Of a stretch of 5,331 nt of DNA, positions 1 through 4,383 are shown piece after piece. The stretch is from positions 1 through 5,331 of the forward strand of contig JAZSOT010000035.1 of assembly GCA_045537065.1 (NCBI GenBank), written 5' to 3'. Made by a program: the position numbers and the translations under genes. Each line of letters opens with the position of its first letter. Positions within the stretch are counted from its first letter, which is position 1. Under the pieces are notes generated by a model. The model ran no database searches. It was not told where the DNA came from and saw nothing but the letters and a program-made list of their open reading frames with translations. This DNA is from RGIG8709 sp045537065. Its GTDB lineage: Bacteria > Bacillota > Clostridia > Monoglobales > Monoglobaceae.

Positions 1-1
1 A

Positions 2-130
2 GAACTGTTTGATCTGCAACCCGGAGATGAAATTTTAGTTCTTGGAGACACAGAAAGAGGTATTGCAATTCTTCCCAAAGAAAAGCAACAAGATTTTGTC
101 AAACAAGTTTTTAGTAAAATAGAGGAATGA
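2..130 (+). CDS. AbrB/MazE/SpoVT-family transcriptional regulator, C-terminal end only
   Basis: Only the last 42 codons lie in the window; the start is off the left edge. The visible peptide begins ELFDLQPGDEILVLGD and continues with ERGIAILPKE, ending in a Lys/Glu-rich helix. This matches the second half of the swapped-hairpin AbrB fold (x-I-K-P-G-D-E-L-L-V-L-G-D) and the short helical tail seen in clostridial AbrB/MazE-like regulators. Such proteins are dimeric DNA-binding regulators, or antitoxins of the MazE type. The stop codon lies 16 bases before the glycosyltransferase start, so the two genes are probably co-transcribed and this protein may regulate the operon. The family call is good; the specific role is inference, because the DNA-contacting N-terminus is not visible. 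Confidence 0.75.
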   Translation, partial: ELFDLQPGDEILVLGDTERGIAILPKEKQQDFVKQVFSKIEE

Positions 131-146
131 AATCAGGTGAAATGAA

Positions 147-1328
147 ATGAGCAAAATTGTTTTCTTTTGTATTCCTGCACATGGGCATACTAATCCTACT
201 CTGGATGTTGTTCGTGAATTAATCTCTCGTGGGCACGAGGTTAGGTATTATTCATATAACATTATGCGTGAAAAAATCGAGTCGACGGGTGCAACATTTA
301 TATCCTGCGATGATTATGATACAGAGCAAAAACTGAGTGCCAAGGACGCTACCCGTGTAGGAAAAGACTTGGCGTTCTCTACAAAGATATTGGTAGATAC
401 TACACTGGCTCTTGATGACAAGGTTTGCATGGAGATGGCCGAGCTTAAGCCAGATTGTATCGTGGCAGATTCCATGGCACTATGGGGAAAAGCGGTTGCA
501 CTGAAGCTTGGTATTCCTTTTGTTTCTTCAACAACAACCTTTGCCTTTAATCAGCACTCGGCAAAGATTATGAAACAAGGTATCTGCGATTTGTTTAAGA
601 TGATTTTCTCCATACCCAAAACCGCAAAGCAAATTAAAAGGTTACAGAGCAAAGGTTATCCTGTTAAAAATGTTCTTGATATTATCGCAAGCGATGATAA
701 CACCCATACAATTGTGTATACCTCACCCGAATTTCAACCTTGTGCAGAGACTTTCTCAGAGAAATATGCATTTGTCGGACCCTCAATTCGTCCTGCAACC
801 GACGAGATTGAGAAAAAAAGAGAAAAACTGATTTATATATCTATGGGAACCGTTAATAATGACATGATGCCTTTTTATAAAACCTGTATATCTGCTTTGA
901 AGAATACAGATTATCAGGTAATTATGTCTGTTGGTAATTTGGTATCTACCCGTGACTTCGGCGAACTCCCCGAAAACATATCGGTTTATTCGCATATTGA
1001 CCAAATTGCAGTTCTTGAGCAGGCAGATGTCTTTGTCTCCCATTGCGGAATGAACAGTGTCAGCGAAAGTTTATATTTTGAAGTTCCGCTTGTTATGTTA
1101 CCACAGACCTCGGAACAAAAAGGTGTTGCCGAGAGGGTTTTAGGGCTTGGGGCAGGAATTAAACTTGATAAATCGGACGGAATGTCCGTCTTGAGTGCGA
1201 TAAATAAAATATTCAGTGATAGAACCTATAAGCAAAATGCGGTAGAAATTGCAAACGGATTTAAGAACTGCTCAGGTGCAAAAGGTGCGGCAGACAAAAT
1301 CATACAGGTTTGTGACAATGCCCTATAA
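147..1328 (+). CDS. MGT-type (GT1 family) glycosyltransferase
   Basis: A 393-residue cytoplasmic GT-B glycosyltransferase of the macrolide glycosyltransferase (MGT/OleD/YjiC-like) group, which moves a sugar from a nucleotide-sugar to a small hydrophobic acceptor. The N-terminal acceptor domain opens with a Rossmann strand and AHGHTNP (residues 11-17). His14 aligns with the catalytic base in the family's HxxP motif, and Asp108 in VADS is placed to assist it. The C-terminal donor domain starts near residue 227 (LIYISMGT) and carries the nucleotide-sugar signature HCGMNSVSESL (299-309), then VPLVMLPQ and SEQ (322-324), where EQ replaces the usual DQ. The length is normal for the family. The start is fixed by AGGTGA at 135-140, six bases upstream; the ATG at 142 meets a stop after one codon. 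Plausible acceptors are macrolides, other polyketides, flavonoids or sterols, but the acceptor cannot be read from the sequence. Confidence 0.92.
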   Translation: MSKIVFFCIPAHGHTNPTLDVVRELISRGHEVRYYSYNIMREKIESTGATFISCDDYDTEQKLSAKDATRVGKDLAFSTKILVDTTLALDDKVCMEMAELKPDCIVADSMALWGKAVALKLGIPFVSSTTTFAFNQHSAKIMKQGICDLFKMIFSIPKTAKQIKRLQSKGYPVKNVLDIIASDDNTHTIVYTSPEFQPCAETFSEKYAFVGPSIRPATDEIEKKREKLIYISMGTVNNDMMPFYKTCISALKNTDYQVIMSVGNLVSTRDFGELPENISVYSHIDQIAVLEQADVFVSHCGMNSVSESLYFEVPLVMLPQTSEQKGVAERVLGLGAGIKLDKSDGMSVLSAINKIFSDRTYKQNAVEIANGFKNCSGAKGAADKIIQVCDNAL

Positions 1329-1377
1329 TTGTAAGTGAAAGACAAACATGAATTTGTAAATATAAAGGAATTTTAAA

Positions 1378-2103
1378 ATGCAATATACAAAAGCGCAAAA
1401 ATATGATATCCATTTAATAAAGCAAAAAATCATGGGCCCTAATCCGTTAAAATTAGAAGAAGAACTTATGAAAGACAACAACATTAAACCCGGTGCTGTT
1501 GTTATGGATTTGGGCAGTGGACAAGGAATTACATCTGTTTTCTTAACAAAAGAATACGGATTCAAAGTTTATGCAACAGACCTTTGGAGCGAAGCGGAAG
1601 AAAACCAAAAATTCTTTTCTGAAATGGGATTGACAGAAGATAAAATCATTGCTGTCAAAGCGGATGCTACAAATTTGAAATACGAAAAAGAATTTTTTGA
1701 TGCAGTTGTAAGCACAGATTCTTATAACTATTTCGGAAGAGATGAAAACTATTTGGACAAAAAGCTTTTACCTTTCGTAAAAAAAGGCGGTTATATTTAT
1801 ATCGTTGTTCCGGGAATGAAAAAAGACTGCCACAATAATATTCCGAAAGAATTATTATTATCTTGGACTCCCGAACAGTTAGACTACATACATGATATAG
1901 AATATTGGAAAAACATTGTTGCAAAATCGGTAGACAGTAAAATTGTTTCCATTTATGAAATGGAAAGCAATGAAGAATGTTGGAACGATTGGATCGAATG
2001 CAGCAATGAATATGCAATAAATGACAGAAAAGCGATTGATGCGGGAGCGTGTAAATATCTGAACTTTATTGCTATTGTTTTAAAGAAAAATGAATATATG
2101 TAA
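1378..2103 (+). CDS. Class I SAM-dependent methyltransferase
   Basis: A 241-residue soluble methyltransferase with the Rossmann-like SAM-binding fold. Motif I is VVMDLGSGQG (residues 41-50). Asp68 ends the second strand (VYATDLW) and should bind the ribose hydroxyls, and KADATNL (94-100) matches the adenine-binding segment. FDAVVSTDSYNYF (107-119) is the motif after strand 4, and LLPFVKKGGYIYIVVPG (130-146) is the usual strand-5 region. The C-terminal third (SWTPEQLDYIHDIEYWKN, then an acidic and Trp-rich stretch) is probably the substrate cap. The acceptor atom is unknown. It lies 49 bases after the glycosyltransferase with no hairpin between, and has AAAGGA at 1364-1369, eight bases before the ATG. 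It is probably in the same operon and may act on the same or a related small molecule. Confidence 0.9.
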   Translation: MQYTKAQKYDIHLIKQKIMGPNPLKLEEELMKDNNIKPGAVVMDLGSGQGITSVFLTKEYGFKVYATDLWSEAEENQKFFSEMGLTEDKIIAVKADATNLKYEKEFFDAVVSTDSYNYFGRDENYLDKKLLPFVKKGGYIYIVVPGMKKDCHNNIPKELLLSWTPEQLDYIHDIEYWKNIVAKSVDSKIVSIYEMESNEECWNDWIECSNEYAINDRKAIDAGACKYLNFIAIVLKKNEYM

Positions 2104-2146
2104 TAGGTATTTTAAATTTGAAATCGACAATTGTAAGAAATTTTAT

Positions 2147-2153
2147 AAAGGAG
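2147..2153 (+). promoter_or_regulatory. Ribosome binding site deciding the start of the flavin protein
   Basis: AAAGGAG lies six bases before the ATG at 2160. An in-frame TTG at 2118 would give a 14-residue longer protein but has no purine-rich site before it. The family's typical N-terminus (MFRE...) begins exactly at 2160, so 2160 is the preferred start. Confidence 0.85.
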
Positions 2154-2159
2154 CAAATA

Positions 2160-2636
2160 ATGTTCAGAGAATTGTCAAGACTTGATAAAAAGCTGACTAT
2201 GGAAGAATGTATCCACATTCTTAAAACAGAAAAAAGAGGCGTTCTTTCGGTTATTGGAGACAACTATTATCCGTACGGAATACCAATGAATCATTTCTAT
2301 AACCAGGAAGACGGAAAAATTTATTTTCATTGCGGAAAAGCGGGACACAGATTGGATGCATTGAAAAAGGACAACAAGGTTTCTTTCTGCACTTATGACC
2401 AAGGCTACCAAAATCCGGGTGAGTGGGCTCTGAATGTAAAGAGTGTCATTGTGTTTGGCAAGATTGAAATTGTTGATGATATCGAAAAAATTGTGAATAT
2501 CACAACCAAACTCTCTCATAAGTTCACCCAGGATGCTGAATACATAAAAGAAGAGCTTAAAAATTATGCAAATGCAACTCTGCTGCTGGAACTGACTCCA
2601 GAGCATATATGCGGGAAATCTGTTATAGAGGCATAA
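2160..2636 (+). CDS. NimA-like flavin-binding protein (pyridoxamine 5'-phosphate oxidase fold)
   Basis: A 158-residue protein of the split-barrel flavin-binding family that includes NimA, the 5-nitroimidazole resistance proteins and many uncharacterised clostridial members. It has the typical opening MFRELSR and EECIHIL (16-21), then the barrel strands RGVLSVIGDN and YPYGIPMNHFY (37-47). The signature IYFHCGKAGHRLDAL follows (54-68), in which the histidines contact the flavin or nitro-substrate region in NimA relatives. KSVIVFGKIEIVDD (94-107) is the next conserved strand pair. The length is normal. It probably binds FMN (or F420-like flavin) and acts as a small reductase/oxidase, perhaps a nitroreductase; the substrate is not readable. 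It follows the methyltransferase by 56 bases and is the last gene of the plus-strand run. Confidence 0.88.
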   Translation: MFRELSRLDKKLTMEECIHILKTEKRGVLSVIGDNYYPYGIPMNHFYNQEDGKIYFHCGKAGHRLDALKKDNKVSFCTYDQGYQNPGEWALNVKSVIVFGKIEIVDDIEKIVNITTKLSHKFTQDAEYIKEELKNYANATLLLELTPEHICGKSVIEA

Positions 2637-2671
2637 TCTGTTTGCTGAAAACACTAAATAACAAAAAATAG

Positions 2672-2697
2672 AAATGACTGACCGCAGTCAGTCATTT
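2672..2697. terminator. Hairpin between convergent genes, likely bidirectional terminator
   Basis: A perfect 11-bp stem (2672-2682 with 2687-2697) closes a CGCA loop. It sits between the stop of the flavin protein (2636) and the stop of the minus-strand gene (2702). Read on the minus strand it is followed by a T-rich tail (TTTCTATTTTTTG, roughly 2661-2674), a good intrinsic terminator for the 2702-3187 gene. On the plus strand only three T close the stem, so termination of the left operon is weaker. Confidence 0.75.
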
Positions 2698-2701
2698 GAA
2701 C

Positions 2702-3187
2702 CTATAATAAAAATGCAATAACACAAGCAACGACTAAAAATGACGCTACAACACCAAAACAACCAGAAGATGCTTTTCTTGGAGGCGAGTAAGTATAAAT
2801 CGGTTGATATTGTTGTTTTGGTTGAGAAGTTGAAGAATGACTGTGCTGTTTTAATTGCTTTCTCAGCATAGCAATAGGGTCTGTCTGATTTAATATTCTT
2901 GTTTTGAAAGACCGAACAAAAGCAATATCATCTTGCGAACAGATATCAACAGTAATTGAATTGCGAGAATGTGCTAACTCATTTCGTATGTTCCTTACCG
3001 ATTTTAACTTGTTATAATCAGATGACCAACCGGAAACATTAATCGTTCCTTGATAGGCTTTTCTGTCCATACCTTCAATATACGAGGTAACACCGAGCTT
3101 TTTTTCAACAGATTCACCATAGATATCTCTACACAAATTATCGAGTGATTTAAATTCGTCAAAAAACTCATAATTTAAATAACCCAT
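2702..3187 (-). CDS. Membrane-anchored protein of unknown function with HEPN-like RNxxxH motif
   Basis: A 161-residue protein that I do not recognise by name. Residues 1-108 look like an alpha-helical soluble domain with EFKSLDNLCRDIYG (11-24), GVTSYIEGMD (32-41) and a Trp in SGWSSDYNKLKSVRNIRNE (52-70). R68-N-E-L-A-H73 fits the R-x4-6-H motif (usually RNxxxH) of HEPN domains, many of which are RNases of toxin-antitoxin and defence systems; the nuclease idea is inference. A Ser/Pro/Gln-rich linker (about 111-138) leads to one hydrophobic helix (GCFGVVASFLVVACVIAFLL, 142-161) that ends the protein, so it is probably tail-anchored with the domain in the cytoplasm. AGAGGAG at 3194-3200 (minus strand) lies six bases before the ATG. 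No partner gene is adjacent on the same strand. Short conserved clostridial orphan proteins with this layout may also be housekeeping or sensory. Confidence 0.8.
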   Translation of the reverse strand: MGYLNYEFFDEFKSLDNLCRDIYGESVEKKLGVTSYIEGMDRKAYQGTINVSGWSSDYNKLKSVRNIRNELAHSRNSITVDICSQDDIAFVRSFKTRILNQTDPIAMLRKQLKQHSHSSTSQPKQQYQPIYTYSPPRKASSGCFGVVASFLVVACVIAFLL

Positions 3188-3208
3188 AAGTTTCTCCTCT
3201 CGTTAGTG

Positions 3209-3236
3209 AAAAAGCCACAAGGCATTCCTTGCGGCT
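3209..3236 (-). terminator. Intrinsic terminator of the tRNA-Ser unit
   Basis: On the minus strand a 10-bp stem (3227-3236 with 3213-3222, one G-U pair) closes a four-base loop and runs into five T (complement of 3209-3213). It lies 10 bases past the CCA end of the tRNA-Ser fragment, where a tRNA terminator is expected. It also sits just 9 bases upstream of the ribosome binding site of the 2702-3187 gene, so it could attenuate that gene if transcription enters through the tRNA. Confidence 0.75.
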
Positions 3237-3245
3237 CTTACTATG

Positions 3246-3301
3246 TGGCGCAGAGGGAGGGACTCGAACCCTCGTGTGGTTTCCCACAAACTGATTTCGA
3301 G
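3246..3301 (-). tRNA. 3' fragment of tRNA-Ser(CGA); 5' half missing
   Basis: Read on the minus strand, this piece gives the anticodon loop CTCGAAA (3301-3295, anticodon CGA), the 3' anticodon strand TCAGT (3294-3290), and a long variable arm with stem TGTGG/CCACA and loop GAAA. The T arm GAGGG-TTCGAGT-CCCTC (3273-3257), the acceptor strand CCTCTGC, discriminator G and encoded CCA (3248-3246) follow. The long variable arm, G discriminator and CGA anticodon identify serine. Upstream of the loop the expected ACTGA is AATCA, with two of five stem pairs broken, and no D arm or 5' acceptor strand follows. The gene is therefore truncated and cannot give a functional tRNA. Confidence 0.88.
3246..3301. 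other. Putative attachment site (attL/attR) of an integrated element
   Basis: Tyrosine integrases often target the anticodon loop or 3' half of tRNA genes. They leave an intact tRNA at one end of the element and a 3'-half copy at the other. This fragment fits the second type of end. Because the 5' half is replaced on the right side, the element should lie to the right (above 3302) and the host chromosome to the left. The exact core length cannot be set without the other end. The alternative is a decayed tRNA left by an ordinary deletion. Confidence 0.65.
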
Positions 3302-3358
3302 TGATTTTTAGCTAAAAGTAACTGTCGAAAATTAGAGTAAGATAACGGAATATAAAAG

Positions 3359-3401
3359 AGTGTGAAAACCCCTGTATTTACGCGGTTCTCACGCTTTTTT
3401 T
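3359..3401 (+). terminator. Rightward intrinsic terminator with no gene before it
   Basis: A 12-bp stem (3359-3370 with 3384-3395, one mismatch and one G-T pair) has a 13-base loop and seven T (3395-3401). No plus-strand gene ends between the flavin protein and here, so it has no local client. It may stop transcription entering the element from the chromosome. In the excised circular form it could instead terminate a gene from the other end of the element that reads across the attachment site. On the minus strand it has only a short T tail. Confidence 0.7.
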
Positions 3402-3449
3402 GCTTCAAAATTCCGAAAAAACAAGGAAAACATTCGAACCCGATTTTGA

Positions 3450-3461
3450 GCAAAATTTTGC
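3450..3461. repeat. 12-bp perfect palindrome GCAAAATTTTGC
   Basis: A self-complementary 12-mer lies 3 bases before the first of three tandem repeats, between the attachment site and the first gene of the presumed element. It could be an operator for a dimeric regulator or part of the recombination-protein binding region. The AT-rich centre makes chance occurrence quite possible. Confidence 0.3.
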
Positions 3462-3464
3462 ACG

Positions 3465-3498
3465 TTTTTGGGAACTTTTTGGGAACTTTTTTGGGAAC
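3465..3498. repeat. Three tandem direct repeats TTTTTGGGAAC, putative integrase arm-type sites
   Basis: The unit TTTTTGGGAAC occurs at 3465-3475, 3476-3486 and 3488-3498, the last with one extra T before it, so the period is 11-12 bp, about one helical turn. The repeats lie about 165 bases from the tRNA fragment on the presumed element side. Short tandem arm-type sites bound by the integrase N-terminal domain typically sit at such a place. They also overlap the region just upstream of the 3539 gene, so regulator binding is another reading. Confidence 0.55.
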
Positions 3499-3505
3499 TC
3501 GCACC

Positions 3506-3514
3506 TGCTATTAA
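3506..3514 (+). promoter_or_regulatory. Possible extended -10 element upstream of the HTH gene
   Basis: TGCTATTAA resembles an extended -10 (TGn plus TATAAT-like hexamer) 24 bases before the ATG at 3539. No good -35 hexamer lies at the usual 16-18-base distance, where the tandem repeats are located. A promoter here would be overlapped on its upstream side by the repeats, allowing control by whatever binds them. Low confidence. Confidence 0.25.
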
Positions 3515-3538
3515 ATCTAAAAAAGATGGTGAAATTAA

Positions 3539-4042
3539 ATGAAGGTTAAATCAGACGAATTTGTTTCAAAGGAAGAGTTTTATAAGTTGTGCCATATTTC
3601 AAAAAAGACGGCGTATAAACTCATAAAGTCAGGAAGGATTAAAGCAGTAAAACGGAATTGCGCCTCTCTTCATTGTTATGAGATACCGATAAGCGAAATT
3701 GAACGGTTTGAAAGCGTGAGGTGTTATCTCAACAAATTGCGGGAAGATGAAATCATCAAGACAAGGAACTATTATTCTGAAAAGTTGAAAATGTATCCCG
3801 ATGTTATTACTTCAGAGGATGTTCAGGTAATAACGGGATATGTAAAAGAGACTGTCCGCAGATGGATTCAAAGTGGGAAACTTGTTGCAATAGTTTATAA
3901 AAGCAAATATGTCATAGCCCAAAATGACTTTTTGGATTTTGTTACAAGTCCGTGTTATGTAGGGATAACAAGAAAGTCGCAGGAACATCTTTCAGATTTT
4001 GTTAAGCTTGGAATTGTAGACAAAGGAGGTCAAAGATTATGA
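3539..4042 (+). CDS. Protein with two excisionase/MerR-like helix-turn-helix domains
   Basis: A 167-residue basic protein with a tandem duplication of a small winged helix-turn-helix of the excisionase/MerR type. Copy 1 spans about residues 8-58 (VSKEEFYKLCHISKKTAYKL, then IKSGRIKAVK, the wing and IPISEIERF). Copy 2 spans about 87-136 (VITSEDVQVITGYVKETVRR, then WIQSGKLVAI, the wing YKSKYVIAQNDFLDFV). Both have the recognition-helix pattern T-x-[YR]-[KR]-[LW]-I-x-S-G-[RK]-[IL]-x-A. A helical linker (60-85) joins them. Roles consistent with this are recombination directionality factor, repressor, or the DNA-binding antitoxin of the next gene. GGTGA at 3528-3532, six bases upstream, supports the ATG; upstream ATG/GTG codons at 3527/3530 are quickly stopped. 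Its stop overlaps the next start (ATGA), and the next gene's strong ribosome site AAAGGAGGT (4022-4030) lies within its last codons. Confidence 0.8.
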   Translation: MKVKSDEFVSKEEFYKLCHISKKTAYKLIKSGRIKAVKRNCASLHCYEIPISEIERFESVRCYLNKLREDEIIKTRNYYSEKLKMYPDVITSEDVQVITGYVKETVRRWIQSGKLVAIVYKSKYVIAQNDFLDFVTSPCYVGITRKSQEHLSDFVKLGIVDKGGQRL

Positions 4043-4383
4043 GGAAAATATTCGTAACAGTAAATGTTAAAGACTTTGTGGAACAGGCAGACGATAAAAC
4101 AAGAACGAAAATCAACTCTGTGCTTTTGTATCTAACCGATGATAAAAATCCTCTGCGTGAGCCTTATGTCAAGCATATTTCAACGGCAAAGTATAAGGAG
4201 TTGTACGAATTGCGAGTAAAAGCATCAAAGGAAATGTCAAGGGTTATTTTCACCCTCTCGGAGGATGATATTGTTCTTCTGTATGCTTTCAAAAAGAAAT
4301 GCTACAGAGATAATGAAAAGGCTTTTGAACGGGCTTTTAAGATGAACAAATTGAACGAAGAACTTACGGAGGTATGTATATGA
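4039..4383 (+). CDS. RelE/HigB superfamily (phage Gp49-like) protein, putative toxin
   Basis: A 114-residue protein with the compact RelE-like fold. After an N-terminal helix comes NPLREPYVKHIS (37-48), then the diagnostic KYKELYELRVKASKEMSRVI (51-70, the 'L-x-E-L-R ... R-V-I-F' strand pair), IVLLYAFKKK (78-87) and an A-F-E-R-A helix (95-99). Arg59, Arg68 and Lys85-87 are candidate RNA-contacting residues. Proteins of this family are mostly mRNA-cleaving toxins of type II toxin-antitoxin pairs, or their phage relatives. A typical HigB is followed by an Xre-type antitoxin; here none follows, and the only DNA-binding partner is the tandem-HTH protein upstream, with a 4-base overlap. Toxin activity is inferred from family, not shown. 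AAAGGAGGT lies eight bases before the ATG, suggesting strong translation. Confidence 0.82.
   Translation: MRKIFVTVNVKDFVEQADDKTRTKINSVLLYLTDDKNPLREPYVKHISTAKYKELYELRVKASKEMSRVIFTLSEDDIVLLYAFKKKCYRDNEKAFERAFKMNKLNEELTEVCI

Noticed and set aside
2118..2149. Promoter (TTGAAA at 2118 with TATAAA near 2144) before the flavin protein
   Set aside because: The spacer would be 20 bases and the -10 would overlap the ribosome binding site, leaving no leader; AT-rich intergenic sequence explains it.
2118..2159. TTG at 2118 as the start of the flavin protein
   Set aside because: No ribosome site precedes it, while ATG 2160 has AAAGGAG at the right distance and gives the family's usual N-terminus.
1323..2654. 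Minus-strand open frames opposite the methyltransferase and flavin protein genes
   Set aside because: They are antisense to genes with clear family motifs and have no credible start signals or domains.
3246..3340. A complete functional tRNA on the minus strand
   Set aside because: No D arm or 5' acceptor strand follows the anticodon loop, and two of five anticodon stem pairs fail.
3465..3498. CRISPR repeats
   Set aside because: The units are 11-12 bases with no spacers between them, unlike a CRISPR array.
3241..3504. Minus-strand open frame of 87 codons as a gene
   Set aside because: It translates through the tRNA-Ser fragment, a terminator hairpin and the tandem repeats (its PKK repeats are just the repeat unit read as codons), and I see no domain.
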